Shown here piece after piece: positions 5,682 to 16,539 of a stretch of 19,740 bases of DNA (positions are counted from its first letter, which is position 1; each line of letters begins with the position of its first letter). Under the pieces are notes generated by a model. The model had not been told where the DNA came from. It searched no databases and saw only the letters and a list, made by a program, of their open reading frames with translations. This stretch comes from JBEKYH01 sp049511115 (GTDB lineage: Bacteria; Planctomycetota; Phycisphaerae; Tepidisphaerales; Tepidisphaeraceae). The translations under genes were made by a program, and so were the position numbers. The DNA lies in assembly GCA_049511115.1 (NCBI GenBank), contig JBEKYH010000029.1, positions 1-19,740 on the forward strand, read 5' to 3'.

Positions 5682-7745
5682 ATGTCTGAAGAGCGTCCCG
5701 ATCGCCCCAATCGACGGAACAACCGCGGCCCTGGCATGAATCCCGGCGGCATGCGCTTCAGCCGCGGACTTTTCTGGTGGGTCGTCGGCATCGGCATGGC
5801 CGCCATGATGTTCATGTTCATCCAGAACACGCGCGACAAGTACGCCGAAGTCTCCCTCAGCCAGTTCCAGGATGATCTCAAGGCGGGCAAGATCGCCCAC
5901 ATCGACATTGAGGGCGACGAGATCGACGGAGAATACAAAATCGCCCCTACGATGGCCGTGACTGCGGCGCCCGGCGGCAAGCCCACCAAATTCTTCGAAG
6001 TCACCGTCCCCAGCGGCGCTATGCAGAGCACGCCCCTGCTGATGTGGATCATGGATAAGGATAACCGCGGCACAACCGAGGTTGATGCAAAGAACATCCA
6101 GAATATCTGGATCAATGTGCTTCTGCCCGTGGTCCCCTGGCTCCTCTTGTTTGTGGTGATTTACTTCGTCCTCTTCCGCCAGTTGCGCAACAGCGGCGGC
6201 GCCGGCGGAATGCTCGGCAACTTCGGCCGCAGCAAACACCGCATCACCAGCAAGGAACACACCAACGTCACCTTTGAAGATGTTGCCGGCATCGAGGAGG
6301 CCAAGGAAGAGGTGATGGAAATCGTGGAATTCCTCAAGAATCCGCGAAAATTCCAGCGCCTCGGCGGGCGCATTCCGCGCGGCGTGCTGCTCGTGGGAGA
6401 GCCGGGCACTGGAAAGACGCTCCTCGCCAAGGCCATTGCCGGCGAGGCGGATTGCCCCTTCTTCAGCATCAGCGGCTCGGATTTCGTCGAGATGTTTGTC
6501 GGCGTGGGCGCCAGCCGCGTGCGCGACCTGTTCAAACAGGCCAAGGACAACAGCCCCTGCATCATCTTCCTGGATGAAATCGACGCCGTCGGCCGCCGTC
6601 GCGGCAGCGGCTTCAGCAGCGGCGGTCATGACGAACGCGAACAGACCCTCAATGCCATCCTCGTCGAGATGGACGGCTTTGACACCAATGACCAGGTCAT
6701 CGTCTGCGCCGCCACCAATCGCGTGGATGTGCTCGACCCCGCCCTCACTCGCCCCGGCCGCTTTGACCGGCAAATCTATGTGCCGCTGCCCGACATCAAG
6801 GGCCGCATGGAGATTTTGAAGGTTCACAGCCGCAAGGTGAAACTTGGGCCAAACGTCGATCTCATGCGGCTGGCCCGCGCCACGCCCGGATTCAGCGGCG
6901 CCGATCTGGCCGCCATCATCAACGAATCGGCCCTGGGCGCGACCCTGGCCAATAAAGACTACATCGAAAACGATGATCTTGAGGAGGCGCGCGACAAGGT
7001 CCGCTGGGGCCGGGCGCGAAAGAGCCGCGTGATCGACGAAAAGGAAAAAGTCGCCACCGCTTACCATGAGGCCGGCCACGCCGTGGTGCAATTCCTCACC
7101 AAGGATGCCGACCCGATCCACAAGGTCACCATCATCCCGCGCGGAAACTACGGCGGCGCGACCATGAGCCTCCCCGCCAAGGACCGCAATAACGTCTCCA
7201 AGAGATGGTGCATCGCCACCATCAAGACCTGCTTCGGCGGGCGCATCGCCGAGGAGATTTTCTGCGAGGGCGACGTCAACACCGGCGCCATCGGCGATAT
7301 CCGTCAGGCAACCGGCCTGGCTCGCCGAATGGTCCGCGACTGGGGCATGAACGACCGCCTCGGCTTCGTCTATTACGGCGAGGATGACTCCAAACCCGGA
7401 TTCATGGGCGAATTCGGCGGCGGCCGCGAATACTCCGAGGACATCGCCCGGGCCATCGATGAGGAAGTCAAGAAGCTGATCGACAATCTCTACCAGGAGA
7501 CGACCCAACTTCTGCTGGCCAACAAGGAGCGCGTCGAGGCCATCGCCAAAGCACTGACTCGTTATGAGACGCTGGACAGTTCTGACATCGACCGCCTGAT
7601 GCGCGGCGATACTTTGACCAAGCCGACCGTCGGCGACCTGCTCGATCGCGAGCAGGAGCGGCGGGCGACCATCGTCCAGCCCAAGCCCGATTCCAACGGT
7701 CCCGATATTCGCTTGGGTGGCGGGCCACTGCCAGCGCCGGGGTGA
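5682..7745 (+). CDS. ftsH: FtsH, membrane-bound ATP-dependent zinc metalloprotease
   Basis: A 687-aa protein with the full FtsH layout. Transmembrane helix 1 spans about 29-48. The periplasmic FtsH-extracellular domain spans about 50-142 and transmembrane helix 2 about 145-165. The AAA+ module has Walker A GEPGTGKT (239-246), Walker B IIFLDEID (294-301) and the second region of homology ATNRVDVLDPALTRPGRFDR (344-363). The M41 peptidase has HEAGH (462-466) and a third zinc ligand, probably Asp539, in NTGAIGDI. It degrades membrane and short-lived cytoplasmic proteins. The N-terminal 23 residues are Arg/Asn/Pro-rich, and the C-terminal tail after 645 is Pro/Gly-rich and probably disordered. AGGAAC lies just before the ATG. 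The gene is monocistronic by its terminator, and there is a 191-bp gap before it with a weak TATTAT box at 5512-5517. Confidence 0.97.
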   Translation: MSEERPDRPNRRNNRGPGMNPGGMRFSRGLFWWVVGIGMAAMMFMFIQNTRDKYAEVSLSQFQDDLKAGKIAHIDIEGDEIDGEYKIAPTMAVTAAPGGKPTKFFEVTVPSGAMQSTPLLMWIMDKDNRGTTEVDAKNIQNIWINVLLPVVPWLLLFVVIYFVLFRQLRNSGGAGGMLGNFGRSKHRITSKEHTNVTFEDVAGIEEAKEEVMEIVEFLKNPRKFQRLGGRIPRGVLLVGEPGTGKTLLAKAIAGEADCPFFSISGSDFVEMFVGVGASRVRDLFKQAKDNSPCIIFLDEIDAVGRRRGSGFSSGGHDEREQTLNAILVEMDGFDTNDQVIVCAATNRVDVLDPALTRPGRFDRQIYVPLPDIKGRMEILKVHSRKVKLGPNVDLMRLARATPGFSGADLAAIINESALGATLANKDYIENDDLEEARDKVRWGRARKSRVIDEKEKVATAYHEAGHAVVQFLTKDADPIHKVTIIPRGNYGGATMSLPAKDRNNVSKRWCIATIKTCFGGRIAEEIFCEGDVNTGAIGDIRQATGLARRMVRDWGMNDRLGFVYYGEDDSKPGFMGEFGGGREYSEDIARAIDEEVKKLIDNLYQETTQLLLANKERVEAIAKALTRYETLDSSDIDRLMRGDTLTKPTVGDLLDREQERRATIVQPKPDSNGPDIRLGGGPLPAPG

Positions 7746-7778
7746 GCCGTATCCATTGCGAGCGATCGATATTGATTA

Positions 7779-7810
7779 GGGCGGTGGCCTCCCACCGCCC
7801 TTTTTTATTT
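7779..7810 (+). terminator. Intrinsic terminator of ftsH
   Basis: GGGCGGTGG (7779-7787) pairs perfectly with CCACCGCCC (7792-7800) around a 4-nt loop and is followed by TTTTTTATTT. It lies 34 nt after the ftsH stop codon. Confidence 0.92.
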
Positions 7811-7828
7811 TTCCCCGCCGCCCATTTC

Positions 7829-7861
7829 TTCTCGGCGTCTTTGCGACTCGGCGTTCATTCC
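7829..7861 (+). repeat. Dispersed CTCxGCG-type repeat, copy 2
   Basis: A 33-bp unit that matches 29 of 33 positions of the copy at 2107-2139; the four differences lie in the middle. As with that copy, it follows a T-rich stretch at the 3' end of a plus-strand gene, here just after the ftsH terminator. It lies upstream of the glucosidase promoter region. Confidence 0.65.
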
Positions 7862-7880
7862 TCTTTTCTTGTGCGCGCAT

Positions 7881-7910
7881 TTCGATTCCCGCCGGGTTGG
7901 AGGGTAAGAT
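7881..7910 (+). promoter_or_regulatory. Weak candidate promoter of the GH63-like gene
   Basis: TTCGAT (7881-7886) and TAAGAT (7905-7910) are 18 bp apart. The ATG at 7917 follows the -10 by 6 nt, so the transcript could be leaderless. GGAGG at 7899-7903 could instead act as a Shine-Dalgarno sequence, although at 13 nt it is rather far from the ATG. Confidence 0.35.
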
Positions 7911-7916
7911 GGGTAT

Positions 7917-10760
7917 ATGGCTCAAAAGAAGGAGGCCGCCAAAGCGGGCGGCAATAATGGCGGCGGGGCTGAGGCGGTTCGTCTGGTCGAGGACGCGCAG
8001 CGCGCGGCCAACTGGAAACGCTGGGGACCCTATTTGTCCGAGCGGCAATGGGGAACCGTGCGCGAAGATTATTCCGCCGACGGATCATGCTGGGACACCT
8101 TCCCCCACGAGCAGTCGCGCTCCCGCGCCTACCGCTGGGGCGAGGACGGCCTGCTCGGCATCACCGACCGCGAGTGCCGCCTTTGCTTTGCGCTGGCGCT
8201 CTGGAACGAGCGCGATCCGATTCTCAAGGAGCGCCTCTTCGGCCTCACCGGTCCCGAGGGAAACCACGGCGAGGACGTGAAGGAGGAGTATTATTACCTC
8301 GATTCCACGCCGACCCATTCCTACATGAAGGCCCTGTACAAATACCCGCAAAGCGAATTCCCCTACCGGTGGCTCGCCGAGGAAAATCGGCGGCGCTGCC
8401 GAAAAGAATCCGAATTTGAACTCGTGGATTCCGGCGTTTTCCGCGAGGACCGCTACTTCGACGTGTTCGCGGAATACGCCAAGAAATCCCCCGACGACAT
8501 TCTCATTCGCATCACCGTCGCCAATCGCGGCCCCGACCCGGCGGTGATTCACCTCCTGCCGACCATCTGGTGCCGAAATAACTGGACCTGGGGCAACCCG
8601 CATTCCAAGTGGCAAAACAAGCCGCACATCACGCGTGATCCCGACGCCGAGAAGAAAATGGGCGGCCTGGCCATGCAGATCGGCCACGAAAGCCTGGGCG
8701 AATTTCGTTTCGTCGCCGAACCCAATCCGCGCGGCTCAATGCGCGAGCCGAAGTCGATTTTCACGGAAAACAACACCAACGCCCAGGCCGTTTTCAATCT
8801 TCCCAACTCCAGTCCTTACGTGAAGGACTCCTTTCATCGCTACGTGATCCACGGCGAGGAAAGCGCCATCAATCCCCAGGAGACCGGCACCAAGGCCGCC
8901 GTTCACTATGTGCTGGAGGTTCCGCCGGGCGAGAGCGTGAGTGTCCGCTGCCGGATGTTCGCGCCGAAAGACGCCCCCAGGCGCCCCTTCGGCCAGGACT
9001 TTGAAGCCACTTTTTCCCAGCGCCTCGCCGAGGCTGACGAGTTCTACGCCGGCCACATCAGCCCCGCCCTGCCCCCCGATGACCGCGGCATCGCCCGCCA
9101 GGGATACGCCGGTTTGCTCTGGAGCAAGCAGTTTTACTATTACGTCGTGAAGGATTGGCTCGAAGGCGATCCCCTCCAGCCCAAGCCCCCGCAGAGCCGC
9201 TACAACGGGCGCAACAAGGAATGGACGCACCTCTACAATCGCGACGTCATCAGCATGCCGGACAAATGGGAATACCCCTGGTACGCCTCATGGGACCTGG
9301 CCTTTCACATGATCACTTTCGCCAAGATCGACCCCGATTTTGCCAAGGAGCAACTGATCCTGTTACTTCGCGAATGGTACATGCACCCCAACGGCCAGCT
9401 TCCCGCCTATGAGTTTGAATTCGGCGACGTGAATCCTCCCGTGCACGCCTTCGCCTGCTGGCGCGTCTACAAAATGACCGGCCCGCGCGGCAAACGCGAC
9501 CGCGCCTTTTTGGCCAAGTGTTTCCAGAAGCTGATGATCAATTTCACCTGGTGGGTCAACCGCAAGGACGTCAACGGCAAGAACATTTTCGGCGGCGGAT
9601 TCCTCGGCCTCGATAACATCGGCGTCTTCGACCGCTCCAAGCCCCTGCCCACGGGCGGATCGCTCGACCAGGCCGACGGCACCGCCTGGATGGCGTTCTA
9701 TTGCGCGCAGATGCTTGGCATCGCCATCGAGCTGGCCCAGGAAGACCCCGTCTATGAGGACGTGGCCAGCAAATTCTTCGAGCACTTCGTCGCCATCGCC
9801 GACGCCATGAACACGGTCGGCGGCACCGGCCTTTGGGACGAGCGGGACGGATTTTATTACGACATGCTCTCGCTCAACGGCGTTTCTACTCCCATGCGCG
9901 TGCGCTCGATGGTCGGCCTGATTCCGCTCTTCGCCGCGGAAATCCTCGACCAGGAATCGATTCAGAAACTGACCGGCTTCAAAAAGCGCATGGACTGGTT
10001 CCTCCGCCACCGCTGCGATCTGGCCCACAACATCGCCTACATGAGCAAGGCCCACGACTTCGACGCCGCCGCCGGGGATACCAAGTACGCCGCGGGGGCG
10101 CGCAACCGGTTCCTGCTTGCCATCCCTTCAAAGGACCGACTGGAGCGGGTGCTGAAGTACCTCCTCGACGAAAAGGAATTCCTCAGCCCCTTCGGCATTC
10201 GCTCCCTGTCCAAGCACCATCTGGAACATCCGTTTGAATTAAAGGTGGACGGGAGGGAATACACGGTTAAATACGTTCCCGGTGAATCCGACACGGAATT
10301 ATTCGGCGGCAACTCCAACTGGCGCGGACCGGTCTGGATACCGGTAAATTTTCTCATCGTCGAAGCGCTGGAGCGATATTCCCTCTTTTACGGCCCGGAA
10401 TTTAAGGTCGAATGCCCCACCGGCAGCGGCAATTGGCTCGATTTGCAGCACGTGGCCGATGAAATTTTCACGCGCCTCCTGAAGATTTTCGAGCGCGGCG
10501 CCAACGGCCACCGGCCGGTCTACGCCGGAGATCAGCGCTACGCTTCCGATCCAAATTGGAAGGATTTGGTGCTTTTTTACGAATATTTCCACGGCGACAC
10601 CGGGCGGGGCGTGGGGGCCAGCCACCAGACCGGCTGGACGGCGCTCATCGCCCGCATCATGGCCGGAAGAGGCCACAAATTGGAACACGACCGGGCCCTG
10701 GCCGCGCAGGCGGCGAAGGCGGCCGCCCCCAAGCGGCGCGTTGGCGCGGGACGCAGATAA
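7917..10760 (+). CDS. GH63-like glucosidase (MGH1-type alpha/alpha-barrel hydrolase)
   Basis: A 947-aa protein with no signal peptide, so cytoplasmic. The first 20 residues are Lys/Ala/Gly-rich. An N-terminal beta-rich domain (about 30-380) has signatures such as WGPYLSERQWGTVREDYSAD and TPTHSYMKALYKYPQ. A C-terminal (alpha/alpha) barrel (about 390-920) contains WEYPWYASWD (451-460), REWYMHPNGQLPAYEFEFGD (485-504), NWRGPVWIPVNFL (801-813) and FYEYFHGDTGRGVGASHQTG (887-906). By analogy with GH63 enzymes, Asp460 is a candidate general acid and Glu889 a candidate base; this is inference. Bacterial relatives act on alpha-glucosides, and glucosylglycerate or mannosylglycerate hydrolases fall in the same wider group, so the substrate is open. 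Length and motifs are intact. Confidence 0.85.
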   Translation: MAQKKEAAKAGGNNGGGAEAVRLVEDAQRAANWKRWGPYLSERQWGTVREDYSADGSCWDTFPHEQSRSRAYRWGEDGLLGITDRECRLCFALALWNERDPILKERLFGLTGPEGNHGEDVKEEYYYLDSTPTHSYMKALYKYPQSEFPYRWLAEENRRRCRKESEFELVDSGVFREDRYFDVFAEYAKKSPDDILIRITVANRGPDPAVIHLLPTIWCRNNWTWGNPHSKWQNKPHITRDPDAEKKMGGLAMQIGHESLGEFRFVAEPNPRGSMREPKSIFTENNTNAQAVFNLPNSSPYVKDSFHRYVIHGEESAINPQETGTKAAVHYVLEVPPGESVSVRCRMFAPKDAPRRPFGQDFEATFSQRLAEADEFYAGHISPALPPDDRGIARQGYAGLLWSKQFYYYVVKDWLEGDPLQPKPPQSRYNGRNKEWTHLYNRDVISMPDKWEYPWYASWDLAFHMITFAKIDPDFAKEQLILLLREWYMHPNGQLPAYEFEFGDVNPPVHAFACWRVYKMTGPRGKRDRAFLAKCFQKLMINFTWWVNRKDVNGKNIFGGGFLGLDNIGVFDRSKPLPTGGSLDQADGTAWMAFYCAQMLGIAIELAQEDPVYEDVASKFFEHFVAIADAMNTVGGTGLWDERDGFYYDMLSLNGVSTPMRVRSMVGLIPLFAAEILDQESIQKLTGFKKRMDWFLRHRCDLAHNIAYMSKAHDFDAAAGDTKYAAGARNRFLLAIPSKDRLERVLKYLLDEKEFLSPFGIRSLSKHHLEHPFELKVDGREYTVKYVPGESDTELFGGNSNWRGPVWIPVNFLIVEALERYSLFYGPEFKVECPTGSGNWLDLQHVADEIFTRLLKIFERGANGHRPVYAGDQRYASDPNWKDLVLFYEYFHGDTGRGVGASHQTGWTALIARIMAGRGHKLEHDRALAAQAAKAAAPKRRVGAGRR

Positions 10761-10770
10761 GGCGTACAAT
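10741..10770 (+). promoter_or_regulatory. Candidate promoter of the TPR protein gene
   Basis: TTGGCG (10741-10746) and TACAAT (10765-10770) are 18 bp apart. They overlap the 3' end of the GH63-like gene, whose stop codon is at 10758-10760. The predicted start near 10777 leaves room for GGAG at 10777-10780, six nt before the ATG. Confidence 0.4.
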
Positions 10771-10786
10771 ATCGCCGGAGTTGCTC

Positions 10787-12154
10787 ATGAAATCGCCACG
10801 AAAGTTAGGTGCGTTGGCGACCCTCGCGGCGGCAATCGTCGCTGCCTCGTTTGGCGCTGTAAGCGTTTTTGGCGATGCCATCGTCCTCCACGACGGCACT
10901 CGCCTCGAGGGCAAAATCCACAAGGACGGCGATCAATGGATCGTTGTTGACGCAACCGGCAAGGAAACAGCCGTCTCCCCCGACGTCATCGAATCGTTCG
11001 AATTAGGCAACGGCCATTCCGCGGAGAGTCCGGCGCAGCAACTGGCCACGCTCCGCGCTTCCGCCGCCAAACTGAGCGACCTCAACGATATTCTCAACCG
11101 CTACAACGCCTTCCTCAAAAAGAACCCAGACGATTCCGACACAGTGAAACAGGCGCAAAGTGATCTGGCCCAATGGAAGCAGCGGTTGGCCGAAGGTTGC
11201 GTCAAGGTCGGCTCGCAATGGCTCACCGCCGCCGAGCGCGACGTTCTTGTCGCTGCCGAAGCCGACACCGCCGCGCACATCGGCGATCTCATCAAGCAGG
11301 ACCGCCTTCAGGACGCCGCTGACGCGGTGAAAACCGCGCTCCAGCTCGATCCGCAGGACCCGTCGGCTCTTTATCTCAACGGTCTTCTCCTGGCCAAGCA
11401 AAATCAGAATCCTCCCGCGCGAACCGCCTTTGAGCAGGTCAACAAGATCGTCCCCGGCCACGCGCCGTCACAGAACAATCTCGCCATCGTCCTTTGGCGC
11501 CAGCGCCTCTACGCCGCGGCGATGAACGCCTATATCCAGGCCATGCTTGCCAAGCCCAACGACAAGTTAATCCTCGATAACGTCGCCGAAGCGTTGGCCG
11601 CGGTTCCCGATGAAAACCGGGACAATCCGCCGGTCGTGAAAGCAGCCGCCCTCTTTGCCCAGCAGGACAAGGTTCTCCAGGACGCGCAGGCCGCCAACGG
11701 CCTTTCCCGCTGGGGCGCCACCTGGGTGCCGACCGATCAATTGGCCCGGCTGGAGACCGAGGAGCAGCTAAACCAGCAACATATCGCCGACCTGCAGGAT
11801 GATTTCAATCGCACCAAGGCCAACATCGCTTCTGACGACGCACAGATTCAATCCGATCAACAGCAGATCAACCAGGCCCAGGCCTGGACCTCCAACAATC
11901 TGCTCGGCGTCCAAGGCGGCCACATGGCTATCCAGGGTTTGCCGCAGAACTACAATCAAAACCAGCTATTGCAGGATATGCAGATCATGCAGACCGCCGA
12001 GGCCCACAGCAAGGAGCATCTCAACCACTTGAGCGAACAAGCCGCCCGGCTCCAGCAAAACCTCAGCGTGCCTAAATACACGGGCAATCAAAACCTCATC
12101 GGCCCCGAGGGAACGCCCCTTCGTCCGACCTCGCCGGCGACTCAACCGGCATAG
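10787..12154 (+). CDS. Exported TPR-repeat protein of unknown function
   Basis: A 455-aa protein from the ATG at 10787, which has GGAG 6 nt upstream and gives a signal peptide (residues 1-29: KSPRK, a hydrophobic run, cleavage near VFG-DA). Residues 30-73 form a small beta domain (IVLHDGTRLEGKI, WIVVDATGKE) that looks like the LSm-like or sheet modules often found on secreted planctomycete proteins. Residues 95-275 hold tetratricopeptide-like helices, for example RLQDAADAVKTALQLDPQDP and LYAAAMNAYIQAMLAKPNDK. A short motif is repeated, GSQWLT at 142-147 and GATWVP at 311-316. Residues 320-425 are Gln-rich and predicted coiled coil (QIQSDQQQINQAQ). The tail is Pro/Thr-rich. It is probably a periplasmic scaffold. 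The longer frame upstream to 10556 overlaps the previous gene and was discarded. Confidence 0.75.
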   Translation: MKSPRKLGALATLAAAIVAASFGAVSVFGDAIVLHDGTRLEGKIHKDGDQWIVVDATGKETAVSPDVIESFELGNGHSAESPAQQLATLRASAAKLSDLNDILNRYNAFLKKNPDDSDTVKQAQSDLAQWKQRLAEGCVKVGSQWLTAAERDVLVAAEADTAAHIGDLIKQDRLQDAADAVKTALQLDPQDPSALYLNGLLLAKQNQNPPARTAFEQVNKIVPGHAPSQNNLAIVLWRQRLYAAAMNAYIQAMLAKPNDKLILDNVAEALAAVPDENRDNPPVVKAAALFAQQDKVLQDAQAANGLSRWGATWVPTDQLARLETEEQLNQQHIADLQDDFNRTKANIASDDAQIQSDQQQINQAQAWTSNNLLGVQGGHMAIQGLPQNYNQNQLLQDMQIMQTAEAHSKEHLNHLSEQAARLQQNLSVPKYTGNQNLIGPEGTPLRPTSPATQPA

Positions 12155-12171
12155 GAAGAGATTTCGCCACC

Positions 12172-12933
12172 ATGGAATCGAATCATTCGACGCCGGCCAA
12201 CGCACAAAGTGCTCATGAAAGAATCGCCGACATCCCTGTAGCCCTCCTCGCCGGCGGCTTGGCCACGCGCCTCCGCCCCATCACCCAGACGATTCCCAAG
12301 GCGCTCGCCCCCGTTGCCGGCCGTCCGTTCATTGACCACCAGCTCGATCTCCTTCGCCGCCACGGAATCCGCCGCGTCGTCATGTGCCTTGGATACCTGG
12401 GCGAAATGGTCGAGGCACACCTCGGCGACGGCGCGTCGCGCGGGATGACCATTTCCTACAGCTACGACGGCAAAATCCTCCTCGGCACCGGCGGCGCGAT
12501 CCGCCGTGCCCTGCCCATGCTGAGCGATCTGTTCTGGGTCATGTACGGCGACTCCTACATGGACATCGATTATCGCGCCGTGCTCGCGCATTTCGACGCC
12601 AATCCCTCGGCCCTGGGTTTGATGACCGTCCTCCGCAACGACGGGCAATGGGATAAAAGCAATGTCATCTTCAAGGAGAATAAACTCATCCGCTACGACA
12701 AGCGCAATACAAGCGCCGATATGACCTTTATCGACTTCGGCGTGGCCCTGCTGCGCCGCGCCGCCGCCGATCGCATTGGCGATGGCCCGTCCGATTTAGC
12801 TCATCTTTACACGCGCCTTGTCGAGGAAGGGTCGATGATCGGGTATGAAGTCCACAATCGCTTCTATGAAATTGGCACGCCGCAGAGCTGGGCCGAAGCC
12901 GATGAATACCTGAGGCGTGCGCGAACTGAGTAG
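12172..12933 (+). CDS. Sugar-phosphate nucleotidyltransferase
   Basis: A 253-aa protein of the NTP_transferase family. It has the nucleotide-binding signature LLAGGLATRLRPITQTIPKA (25-44), the GTGGAI loop (105-110), the metal-binding GDSYMD (126-131) and a late FYEIGTPQSWAEA. It activates a sugar 1-phosphate with an NTP for glycan synthesis. The closest pattern I can recall is HddC (heptose-1-phosphate guanylyltransferase) or RmlA/GlmU-N-like enzymes, so the substrate is not settled. AGGAAGAG lies about 11 nt upstream of the ATG at 12172. The first 18 residues are a variable extension. The next gene starts 4 nt after the stop, and its product resembles membrane glycosyltransferases, which suggests cell-surface polysaccharide work. 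Confidence 0.85.
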   Translation: MESNHSTPANAQSAHERIADIPVALLAGGLATRLRPITQTIPKALAPVAGRPFIDHQLDLLRRHGIRRVVMCLGYLGEMVEAHLGDGASRGMTISYSYDGKILLGTGGAIRRALPMLSDLFWVMYGDSYMDIDYRAVLAHFDANPSALGLMTVLRNDGQWDKSNVIFKENKLIRYDKRNTSADMTFIDFGVALLRRAAADRIGDGPSDLAHLYTRLVEEGSMIGYEVHNRFYEIGTPQSWAEADEYLRRARTE

Positions 12934-13427
12934 ACGGATGCGAGCGCGAACCGTTGGACGCATGGATTTGGACCTGGCCAAGACGTCGACCGCCGATCAC
13001 GCAACGGCCCCTCGGCGCGATCCCGAAAAATCCCTTGCCCCGGTTGTCGGCCTTCTGCTGCTGGTCACACTCGTGCAGGTCTGGATTGTCACCGCCGGTC
13101 TCATGGGATGGCCCGGTTACACCGACGATTACAGCCGCCTGGCCACGGGCTTTCTGCATGGCGAACTGGGCTTCCTGATCCGGCCCAAGCCGGAATTGCT
13201 GGCCCTTTCCAATCCGTACGATCCGGCCCTCAATGGCGCCGTCCGCTGGCACGACGCGTCGCTTTATCGCGGACGGTATTACCTTTACTTTGGTCCTGTC
13301 CCCGCGCTCTTGATCGTCGCCGTCAGCGGTGCAATGGGCAACTCCACCCCCACGATGGGCGACCAATATCTGGTCTTCGCCTCCCTGCTCGGCGTCACGA
13401 TGCTGACGACAGCAATGCTCTGCCTCA

Positions 13428-16391
<2,964 letters not shown>

Positions 16392-16413
16392 CGCCCGGTC
16401 GCAGTAGCGACCT

Positions 16414-16520
16414 AGAGGCGCGGAGGACGCGGAGGTGAATTAGGACTGAGGACTGAGAGACGGAAAATGCGATGATCGCTGGTTTTCCTCTGCGTCCTCC
16501 GCGCCTCTGCGGTTCAATTG
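16414..16520. repeat. Inverted pair of the CTCxGCG-type repeat (copies 3 and 4)
   Basis: AGAGGCGCGGAGGACGC (16414-16430) is perfectly complementary to 16492-16508, a 17-bp stem with a loop of about 61 bp; flanking bases pair further with mismatches. The right arm, read on the plus strand, shares the CTCxGCGTC...CTCxGCG...TTCA layout of the repeats at 2107 and 7829. The loop holds a small direct repeat, GGACTGA twice at 16443-16456. The pair fills the 148-bp gap between imuB and dnaE2 on the minus strand. It could attenuate or separate their expression; no T-run follows it on the minus strand. Confidence 0.8.
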
Positions 16521-16539
16521 CATTTTTGTATTTAAGCGG

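Noticed and set aside
5516..5689. Small plus-strand ORF of 57 codons ending in an overlap with the ftsH start
   Set aside because: Third-position GC is not convincing, no Shine-Dalgarno was seen, a candidate TATTAT box overlaps its ATG, and the product is not recognisable.
5556..7508. 650-codon minus-strand frame opposite ftsH
   Set aside because: It is a shadow produced by strong codon bias. FtsH on the plus strand has every expected motif over the same DNA.
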